A DNA stretch of 64,000 nt from Methylotenera_A aquatica (lineage in GTDB: Bacteria > Pseudomonadota > Gammaproteobacteria > Burkholderiales > Methylophilaceae): positions 496,001 through 560,000 of the forward strand of contig OZ271846.1 in NCBI GenBank assembly GCA_965601485.1, written 5' to 3'. Each line of letters begins with the position of its first letter. Position 1 is the stretch's first letter. The notes beneath the pieces are model-generated. The model worked only from the letters and a program-made list of their open reading frames with translations. It had not been told where the DNA came from and did not search any database. This document shows positions 17,957 through 24,358 of this stretch, one piece after another. A program made the translations under genes and the position numbers.

Positions 17957-18850
17957 ATGGCTAAGTACTTAATATTACAAAGTAATATATTTATGGTTGT
18001 TACCATCGTGACAATTGCTTTGTTTTATTTGGGATTAGGTAACACCAGCACAACTAATGTTTTAGCACTTATTTTGATCATTACTTTTTTTGGCGTACCG
18101 CATGGCGCGCTTGATACCCTATTTGCAAAAAAAGCCTTTGCGCTCAACAGCATAAAAAAATGGCTTCAATTTGTAAGTGTTTATTTATCACTCTCCATTG
18201 GTGTCTTAATTTTCTGGATGGTATTACCTACCTTTTTTTTCATTCTTTTTTTATGTTTCTCAGCAATCCACTTTTCGGATGATCTGGGCAGTATAAATCC
18301 CAAACTTCTAGGTACGCTATATGGATTTAATATCATTACGCTCCCAAGTATTTTGCACTCAAACGAATTAGCAAAATTATATGGCTATTTGATTGATTAT
18401 GGTCATGCGGTAGAAATCGTAAACGTAATGATGCCATTTTCAATAGTTTTTGCTGCATTAACGATATTAATCACTGTAGTTATTTCTCTAAAAAAATATC
18501 CAATTGAACAGCGGCACATTTGGGAAATTGTAGCTGTAAGCGTATTAATGTTGCTAGCTGAACCTTTATTAGCATTTACCATTTATTTTTGTTTTATGCA
18601 TAGCGCGCGTCATGTATTAAGAGCTAAATTTTATTTTGTTGAATACTCCAACACAGCTCTGCTCATTACATTAATAGTACCAACATTAATTGTATTGCTG
18701 TTTTGCGCAGGTGTTTTCCAACTGCTACCAATCGAAAAATTCAATGAAAACCTAATAAAAGTAACCTTTGCAACACTCTCCGCCTTAACTTTACCTCATG
18801 CATTTTTATTAAGTAAAGTTGGTTTTCTAAAGTGGCTAAAATCTCATTAA
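17957..18850 (+). CDS. blh: Beta-carotene 15,15'-dioxygenase (Brp/Blh family), retinal-forming
   Basis: Integral membrane enzyme cleaving beta-carotene into two retinals, the rhodopsin chromophore. The 297 residues hold about eight hydrophobic helices. The iron-ligand histidines of the Brp/Blh family are all present: H49 in GVPHGALD, H105 in AIHFSDD, H215 and H219 in FMHSARH, and H281 in LPHA. AGGG lies a few bases before ATG 17957. It is the last gene of the block, so the cassette is complete and ends in retinal rather than a carotenoid antenna; no ketolase gene is present. Confidence 0.95.
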   Translation: MAKYLILQSNIFMVVTIVTIALFYLGLGNTSTTNVLALILIITFFGVPHGALDTLFAKKAFALNSIKKWLQFVSVYLSLSIGVLIFWMVLPTFFFILFLCFSAIHFSDDLGSINPKLLGTLYGFNIITLPSILHSNELAKLYGYLIDYGHAVEIVNVMMPFSIVFAALTILITVVISLKKYPIEQRHIWEIVAVSVLMLLAEPLLAFTIYFCFMHSARHVLRAKFYFVEYSNTALLITLIVPTLIVLLFCAGVFQLLPIEKFNENLIKVTFATLSALTLPHAFLLSKVGFLKWLKSH

Positions 18851-19206
18851 GAAGCAAAGGTACGATTGAGTTGGATTAAACAGTACAAAGACACGCTCGA
18901 TAAAACAAGTCCGCACGAGATGTACGCGTGAAACTCACTAAGTAAAAAATCTTTGAAGGCTTAGATAAACAGCAATAAAGTCGATAATTACGAATCAACA
19001 AAATAGTCAAAATTAGTGAATTTTTGTAACCGCGTATAAGAGTATTTCAGAGAGGGAAAAATTACCTCCTGCTGGTGGGGTAGGCAGGCTTCTCTAGCCT
19101 CATAAGTCAAAAACAAGTAATTATTGGATTTATATGCTTAAAAATAATGAAAACACTTTTTTATTAAGCAGTTGCATTTTTAATTTTACCCAATGCCTTG
19201 TTCAAC
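18851..19206. other. Gap between the retinal cassette and the accessory island
   Basis: No full gene. Just after blh, plus-strand codons 18869-18931 read V-R-L-S-W-I-K-Q-Y-K-D-T-L-D-K-T-S-P-H-E between stops, a likely scrap of coding sequence. Around 19060-19095 there is a G-rich stretch (CCTCCTGCTGGTGGGG). I see no convincing terminator or RNA family. This gap is the left boundary of the island at 19.2-22.4 kb. Confidence 0.25.
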
Positions 19207-19869
19207 CTATGGGCAGGTTCGCAAGCGATTCTCAACATTTCCATAAGAAAACGACGAGTCAATTGAGCGCTGAGTGGTGGTAATATTTTCCATTAGCCTG
19301 CTTACTAGTGGCTTCATGACCGATTGCACCCAAGGCCGCAAATCTTGTTCAGCCTGACTTATGGAATCATACTGCCGAGGTTGCGCAAAGGCATTTTTTA
19401 GTGGAAGCTCCATCAGCTTTGTACCAGCACGCATATGTGACTTCCATGCAGAGACGTGCTCAAATTCGTGCTCACGAATGATCTGCTTTCTACAATTATC
19501 CTGTAATTCCTTGGCAAGATAAACCTGCATGTCTGAAAAACCTGCTTTAATCGTGACTTCTGGCACCATACAAACCTTACCATCAGGCGATGATGAGATC
19601 ACTGCCTTGAATTCGTAATCTAGCTTGGGGGTGGCATGGGTTAGACCATACACACTATGGTGCTGATCCATAGCACGGCCTGATAGTGCTTTCAGGTATG
19701 TTATCGATTGAGTATAGTCTTCGGTGTTAGCCACATCTGTGTAAATAACTCGTACCAATGTTGGTTGTGCCAATTGCGCACAATTGTTATTTGGCTCATC
19801 TGCATGCGCAGGAGTTTGAATAATTGCGAGTGTTAAGAAAAGAGCGAACTTGGTTAGATGCGTTGTCAT
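19207..19869 (-). CDS. Secreted HExxH-type putative metalloprotease
   Basis: A 220-residue exported protein. The N-terminus is a signal peptide (T-K-F-A-L-F-L-T-L-A-I-I, cut at AHA about residue 23). H134-E135-F-E-H138 (REHEFEHVSAW) is an HExxH zinc-binding motif inside a helix-like stretch, followed by K-S-H-M-R-A-G-T. Four or more cysteines suggest periplasmic disulfides. The sequence around the motif recalls small secreted zinc proteases of the DUF922 kind, but that family placement is uncertain. It is followed on the same strand by no further gene and lies 50 bases downstream of the PEP-CTERM gene. Confidence 0.55.
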   Translation of the reverse strand: MTTHLTKFALFLTLAIIQTPAHADEPNNNCAQLAQPTLVRVIYTDVANTEDYTQSITYLKALSGRAMDQHHSVYGLTHATPKLDYEFKAVISSSPDGKVCMVPEVTIKAGFSDMQVYLAKELQDNCRKQIIREHEFEHVSAWKSHMRAGTKLMELPLKNAFAQPRQYDSISQAEQDLRPWVQSVMKPLVSRLMENITTTQRSIDSSFSYGNVENRLRTCP

Positions 19870-19919
19870 ATCTCTACAGATTTATAAGGCCTCACGCTGA
19901 AAAGTGGGGCCTTATATTG

Positions 19920-20381
19920 TTACTTTTGATTAGACTTAATAGCTTTTTGACGTCTAGCCATAAATCCTACTAAGCCAAGACCCGTTAAAAGCATTGCTGA
20001 GGTGTCTGCTTCTGGAACTGGGGCTGCAACTGTGGCTGAGTTAACAAAAGCATAAGACACGATATGGGTAGATTTAATGGATTGAGTCCATAGTATTATT
20101 GGATCATTGAATGCTGTAAAAACATTATTATTGTCTGAATCGAAGCCGTAAGCAAAGTGAGAACCAGCTAATTGTTCTGACGCAGTTCCCGCTTGACTAA
20201 CACTACCCCACCAAGGTGATGATGATTGAAGAAGCACAGAGTTTGCGTCCCAAGTAGTAGTGATTGTGCTTACGTTATACGTATTCCCATCAAATGTAAT
20301 GTTTGTAGTGTCGGGAGTCGCATTGGCTGTAAGGGATGATAAAGTCAACGCTAGGGCTAGTTTTAGGAGTTTGTTACGCAT
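19920..20381 (-). CDS. PEP-CTERM sorting-domain protein
   Basis: A 153-residue secreted protein with an N-terminal signal peptide (cut near A-N-A, residue 21), a threonine/asparagine/serine-rich beta-type middle, and a C-terminal sorting signal: P-V-P-E-A-D-T-S, a hydrophobic helix (A-M-L-L-T-G-L-G-L-V-G-F) and a basic end (M-A-R-R-Q-K). This tripartite tail is recognised by exosortase in bacteria that make exopolysaccharide. The exosortase gene is not in the window. The middle domain is not recognised. Confidence 0.85.
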   Translation of the reverse strand: MRNKLLKLALALTLSSLTANATPDTTNITFDGNTYNVSTITTTWDANSVLLQSSSPWWGSVSQAGTASEQLAGSHFAYGFDSDNNNVFTAFNDPIILWTQSIKSTHIVSYAFVNSATVAAPVPEADTSAMLLTGLGLVGFMARRQKAIKSNQK

Positions 20382-20554
20382 TTATAAAAGTCTTTTCTTA
20401 TGGTTATAGTTATGCAATCAAGATTATTTAACTTATGTTAAATATTTATTAAATCAAGCAAGTTTTTACTAGTCCTTTCAGCTTATATAAATCTCATATC
20501 TGTCAAATCCCACCTATAAATCCCCACCTTAAATCTCACCCCTCAAAATCTATA

Positions 20555-20574
20555 AAAGGAGCCTAAGCTCCTTT
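20555..20574 (-). terminator. Hairpin terminator downstream of the SET-like gene
   Basis: AAAGGAGC (20555-20562) and GCTCCTTT (20567-20574) form a perfect 8-bp stem with a CTAA loop, 19 bases after the end of the SET-like gene on its own strand. The T-tract after it is short (stem Ts then TATAG), so termination may be moderate. Confidence 0.6.
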
Positions 20575-20592
20575 ATGTTCTAATTAATTTAA

Positions 20593-21600
20593 CTAGTTTT
20601 TTCCTTTTGAGATTGCATTAAGTTGCTCTCCAGCAATCTGTTCTATATCCCTGGCGATTTTATATAAACAATACTTGCTATGGGCTATCAGGTCTTTACG
20701 CATTTTAATGTTGTGATCAATTAAACCATCAAAAATTTTGATTAGCTCTGCTTTTGGAATATTGAATTTCTGCATTTGTTCAATGAAATTTTTTCGTGGT
20801 AATTCTGAACCTGTCTTATCTGAGATTTCTAAAAAAGAAATATGAATCTCAGAATCAATTGCCATGATTCTTGGCTTGAGCAAGCCATTTTCTGAGCTAA
20901 TTGTGTTATCAAACCGTGCAATTTTAATTACTCCGATGTCAGGAATTTCTATTTTTACATCACAAGATAAAATAGTGAAGGATTCGGATGGAACACCATA
21001 ATTTCTGTAAAAGTGGAATGCATCAAAATTTCTGTGGTAATTCCCTAATAGTTCACCCTTGAATATTCCTTCAAACCTTACACCATTATCCACAATGTAT
21101 GAATTTCCTTTAGCGGAGTGATTAATGAGGTCAAAAATGGGCATAATTTTTGATTCACCCTTGATTCCGATTTGCCTGCTTATGAAATAATCTTTCAGGT
21201 AATCTTTAGGAGACTTTGCATAAAAATCATTTTTGACCCATCCTAGCGAGAGTAAGAGTTGTTTTATTTTTTCAGGGAGCGCTTTTAGTTCCAAGTGACG
21301 ACTCTGAACTTCACTTACACCACCATCACCCCAGCCAAAAAAATCTTGATATTGTTCGAAAAAGGTAACTAGTTTTGAATCTATTTTAAATTTATATCTT
21401 AATTTCAACCGAATTTGATTTTTATTATTTAATTTAATACAGTTTGGCGATATAAGTATGCTGTCAGGAGCAACGATTTTTATTGGTAATTTTGGATCGA
21501 TTGGAAACAAGCCTTTGCCAAAACTACCATAGCGCAATTCGATATTATTTGCTGTGCCACCTAATGCACGAAACTGCTCTAGAATTTCCGTAAATTTCAT
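20593..21600 (-). CDS. SET-domain-like protein (lysine methyltransferase type)
   Basis: A 335-residue cytoplasmic protein whose layout matches SET methyltransferases of the Rubisco-LSMT kind. Near the N-terminus G-S-F-G-K-G-L-F (25-32) stands for the GxG of the first SET strands. P-I-F-D-L-I-N-H-S (154-162) is the hallmark NHS motif that binds S-adenosylmethionine. K-G-E-L-L-G-N-Y (181-188) followed by F-Y-R-N-Y-G-V (197-203) corresponds to the GEE...Y and YGF ends of the domain. A C-terminal helical region (about 265-335) could bind substrate. The DNA is clearly A+T-richer than neighbouring core genes. Divergent from the ubiquitin gene with a 69-base shared upstream region. The family call rests on motifs only. 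Confidence 0.6.
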   Translation of the reverse strand: MKFTEILEQFRALGGTANNIELRYGSFGKGLFPIDPKLPIKIVAPDSILISPNCIKLNNKNQIRLKLRYKFKIDSKLVTFFEQYQDFFGWGDGGVSEVQSRHLELKALPEKIKQLLLSLGWVKNDFYAKSPKDYLKDYFISRQIGIKGESKIMPIFDLINHSAKGNSYIVDNGVRFEGIFKGELLGNYHRNFDAFHFYRNYGVPSESFTILSCDVKIEIPDIGVIKIARFDNTISSENGLLKPRIMAIDSEIHISFLEISDKTGSELPRKNFIEQMQKFNIPKAELIKIFDGLIDHNIKMRKDLIAHSKYCLYKIARDIEQIAGEQLNAISKGKN

Positions 21601-21669
21601 CTGATTAACTATGTTATGCTTTCATCATATTAATACTGAATAAATATTAGGTAAGCTTAGGTTAATGAA

Positions 21670-22434
21670 ATGCCCATCTTTCAAAAAAATCCCCAAACTA
21701 CTTTAAACGTTGTATCTGAAAAAGATGGCATCAAGTTTACATCTACAGCAACCGTTGATGAGGGTTTTATCCTCAATAAATTATATAAAGTAGTCTTATT
21801 CTTAACAATATTCGTTGTGTCTACCTCAGCGTTTGCGATGCAGATTTTTATTAGAACTTTAACAGGTAAAGTGATTACGCTTGATGTTGAGGCAAGCGAT
21901 GCGATCGAAAATGTAAAACAAAAAATTCAAGATAAAGAGGGTATTCCGCCGGATCAGCAAAGACTGATTTTCGCTGGTAAGCAACTTGAGGATGGTCGAA
22001 CGCTTCAGGATTACAATATTCAGAAAGAATCTACACTTAGTCTAGTAATACGTCTACGTCTCCTTTCCCAAACAATCACATTCCCTTCGATATTGGATGT
22101 GTCGCTAGACTCCAGTCCCTTCCCAATAACAGCCACTTCAGACTCGGGCTTGTTAGTAACTTTTTCTAGTCTTAGCCCAGACGTATGCACAGTTACCGAT
22201 GGGGTAGTCACGCTGGTTGTCACTGGCAGCTGCACGGTAGTCGCAGATCAGGTAGGTAATGAAACATATGCCGCTGCAACAACTTTGTCTCAGAGCTTCA
22301 ACGTTACTGCTGCTTCAGTCGGTGGTAATAATGATGCTGGTGATGTTCCACTGCCGCCTTGGGCATACGCACTTCTCGCACTAGTTTTGATGGGTTACAA
22401 CGTGGTGGTAACAAAGCGTTCAAAAAAACTGTAA
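21670..22434 (+). CDS. Secreted ubiquitin-Ig-like fusion protein with membrane-sorting tail
   Basis: A 254-residue protein in four parts. Residues 1-56: polar N-region and hydrophobic stretch V-V-L-F-L-T-I-F-V-V ending STSAFA, a signal-peptidase I site. Residues 57-132: a complete ubiquitin, M-Q-I-F to R-L-R-L-L, with 12 differences from human ubiquitin in 76 positions by my count. The I44 patch (L8, I44, V70) and six of seven lysines (K11, K27, K29, K33, K48, K63) are kept, K6 is Arg, and the terminal GG is LL. Residues 133-215: an Ig-like beta domain (Q-T-I-T-F ... Q-S-F-N-V) with two cysteines. Residues 224-254: V-P-L-P-P-W-A, a hydrophobic helix and T-K-R-S-K-K, a sorting tail of exosortase type. 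Cleavage after AFA would expose ubiquitin Met1. The start is the first ATG after a stop, behind a weak TAGG. Role unknown. Confidence 0.93.
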   Translation: MPIFQKNPQTTLNVVSEKDGIKFTSTATVDEGFILNKLYKVVLFLTIFVVSTSAFAMQIFIRTLTGKVITLDVEASDAIENVKQKIQDKEGIPPDQQRLIFAGKQLEDGRTLQDYNIQKESTLSLVIRLRLLSQTITFPSILDVSLDSSPFPITATSDSGLLVTFSSLSPDVCTVTDGVVTLVVTGSCTVVADQVGNETYAAATTLSQSFNVTAASVGGNNDAGDVPLPPWAYALLALVLMGYNVVVTKRSKKL

Positions 22435-22646
22435 CTAGTCATTACTGTAATTAAATAGGTCAGTTCGGTTTTAGGGCTATGTGGCGTAAAACCTTATAAA
22501 TTTCTATAAAAATTTAATACGGGGTCTAACACCGTTTTCTAAATGACATTTACACAGAATTAATTACAACCTAGAGATTATGGTCTTTAGAGATGTCTTG
22601 TGAAAAAACTGTATAAGCCTTTGTATAAGCCTTGAATAGTATAAAT

Positions 22647-22685
22647 ACAAAAGGCTCACAGTCGTTAAACTGTAAGCCTTTGTTT
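22647..22685. terminator. Hairpin with T-rich flank between the ubiquitin gene and the tRNA genes
   Basis: AAAGGCTCACAG and CTGTAAGCCTTT pair over 12 positions with one mismatch around a short T-C-G-T-T-A-A-A loop, followed on the plus strand by GTTTTATTT. It can end transcripts from the ubiquitin gene; on the other strand the A-rich side also gives the tRNA transcript a possible end. Confidence 0.55.
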
Positions 22686-22689
22686 TATT

Positions 22690-22766
22690 TGGTGCGCCCA
22701 AAGAGATTCGAACTCCTGACCCCTTGGTTCGTAGCCAAGTACTCTATCCAGCTGAGCTATGGGCGC
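22690..22766 (-). tRNA. tRNA-Arg (anticodon ACG)
   Basis: Read on the minus strand, the 7-bp acceptor stem GCGCCCA/TGGGCGC, D arm, anticodon stem CTTGG/CCAAG with loop CTACGAA (anticodon ACG), variable loop and T arm with GTTCGAATC are all complete, and CCA is encoded at 22690-22692. It reads CGN arginine codons (A34 to inosine). Its 3' end faces the accessory island. Confidence 0.96.
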
Positions 22767-22831
22767 TTGAGTAATATTATAGTCTAAAGCACTTGTTTCT
22801 AAAAGAACTAAACCCGTTCTTGTGATAAAAC

Positions 22832-22925
22832 TGGCGGAGAGCGAGGGATTCGAACCCTCGATACAGATTTAAGCCCGTATGCTTCCTTAGCAGGGAAGTG
22901 CCTTCGACCACTCGGCCAGCTCTCC
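22832..22925 (-). tRNA. tRNA-Ser (anticodon GCT)
   Basis: Read on the minus strand: acceptor stem GGAGAGC/GCTCTCC, D arm with GGCCGAGTGG, anticodon stem CTTCC/GGAAG with loop CTGCTAA (anticodon GCT), a long class II variable arm, and T arm GGTTCGAATCC. CCA is encoded at 22832-22834. Reads AGC/AGU serine codons. It is 65 bases upstream of the tRNA-Arg on the same strand, probably one transcript. Confidence 0.96.
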
Positions 22926-23056
22926 GTTTTATGACTGTTACACTATCAATTCAAGTTGCTGAATTAAGCGCGCGATATTACTGTAAATTGCCTTAAAAAT
23001 CAATCAAAACTCGGATTATGCTAAGCCTAATTTGGTTTGATCATGCATTTATCTTT

Positions 23057-24292
23057 TTAAGATTCTTCTAATTCAAATGCTTTATGTAAAACTCTGACAG
23101 CAAGCTCCATGTATTTTTCATCTATTACCACGGCGATTTTGATTTCCGATGTGGAAATCATTTGAATGTTAATACCTTCTTCGGCCAGTGTGCGGAACAT
23201 TTGGCTGGCGATCCCTACATGTGAGCGCATGCCAATACCAACCACAGATACTTTAGCGATTTTGTCATCACCACTGATTTCGCGTGCATTGATGTGGTTT
23301 TGTACTTTGTCGCGCAACACCGCTAGGGCTTTGCCCATTTCATTTTTGTGCACAGTAAAGGTAAAGTCTGTTGTGCCATCTGCACCAGTGTTTTGAATGA
23401 TCATGTCCACATCAATGTTGGCATCAGCGATTGGGCCTAAAATTTGGTAGGCAATGCCAGGCTTGTCTGGCACGCCAAGTACGATAATTTTGGCTTCGTC
23501 GCGATTAAATGCTATGCCAGAGATGATTGGTTCTTCCATTTCGCTGTCCTTATTCTCTTCTTCAAACGTAATTAATGTGCCGTCGCCTTCATCTTCAAAG
23601 CTTGAAAGCACACGTAGTTTCACTTTATATTTACCTGCAAATTCAACTGAGCGGATTTGCAACACTTTGCTGCCTTGAGAGGCAAGCTCTAACATTTCTT
23701 CAAAAGTGATTTTATCTAAGCGGCGGGCTTCAGGCACCACGCGCGGGTCTGTCGTATAAACGCCATCCACATCGGTATAGATCTGGCATTCATCGGCTTT
23801 TAAAGCTGCTGCCAGTGCTACGCCAGTGGTGTCAGAGCCGCCTCGGCCAAGAGTCGTAATATTTCCAAACTCATCTACACCCTGAAAGCCAGCCACCACG
23901 CAAACATAGCCATCATTTAAGTCTTGCTTAATATTATGCTCATCAATATCTAATATGCGTGCTTTAGTGTGCGAATCATCAGTCAAAATCTTGACTTGTG
24001 TACCAGTATAGCTTTTGGCTTTAATACCTAGCTCCATTAACGCTAGTGCAGTCATGCCAATAGTCACTTGCTCGCCAGTAGAAATCATCACGTCTAGCTC
24101 GCGTGGATCTGGCTCCGCCATCACCTCTTTTGCTAGCGCAATCAATTTATTGGTTTCACCGGACATTGCAGAAACGACAACGACAATCTGATGGCCCATC
24201 GCCTTGTAACGTGCAACGCGCCTAGCAACGTTACGAATGCGTTCAGGATTCGCGACTGAAGTACCACCGTATTTTTGTACAATTAATGACAT
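23057..24292 (-). CDS. lysC: Aspartate kinase
   Basis: Phosphorylates aspartate, the first step toward lysine, threonine and methionine. The N-terminal kinase shows VQKYGGTSVA, the middle FGNITTLGRGGSDTTGVALA, and two ACT domains occupy about residues 260-411, the allosteric sites for lysine or threonine. The frame extends six bases further to a TTG, but ATG 24292 with AAGAG upstream is the better start (411 residues). Downstream of alaS on the same strand with a 66-base gap. No lysine riboswitch is visible in that gap. Confidence 0.96.
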   Translation of the reverse strand: MSLIVQKYGGTSVANPERIRNVARRVARYKAMGHQIVVVVSAMSGETNKLIALAKEVMAEPDPRELDVMISTGEQVTIGMTALALMELGIKAKSYTGTQVKILTDDSHTKARILDIDEHNIKQDLNDGYVCVVAGFQGVDEFGNITTLGRGGSDTTGVALAAALKADECQIYTDVDGVYTTDPRVVPEARRLDKITFEEMLELASQGSKVLQIRSVEFAGKYKVKLRVLSSFEDEGDGTLITFEEENKDSEMEEPIISGIAFNRDEAKIIVLGVPDKPGIAYQILGPIADANIDVDMIIQNTGADGTTDFTFTVHKNEMGKALAVLRDKVQNHINAREISGDDKIAKVSVVGIGMRSHVGIASQMFRTLAEEGINIQMISTSEIKIAVVIDEKYMELAVRVLHKAFELEES

Positions 24293-24358
24293 TTTCAACT
24301 CTTAAAATTACTTAAAAAATTGTTAATTAAACTTTACTACTTCTGCTAATTAACTGGC

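Noticed and set aside
19060..19100. G-rich stretch as a riboswitch
   Set aside because: No match to TPP, cobalamin, c-di-GMP or glycine consensus boxes that I could recognise, and no gene follows in a suitable orientation.
21670..22434. Ubiquitin as a eukaryotic contamination or chimeric assembly
   Set aside because: The domain is in frame with a bacterial signal-like segment, a bacterial Ig-like domain and a sorting tail, has no introns or polyubiquitin repeat, and uses codons like the flanking bacterial DNA. A join inside a single frame at both ends is unlikely.
18851..22700. Attachment-site repeat of the tRNA-Arg 3' end bounding the island
   Set aside because: I looked for a second copy of the tRNA end (GGTGCGCCCAAAGAG) to the left of the island and did not see one, and there is no integrase gene.
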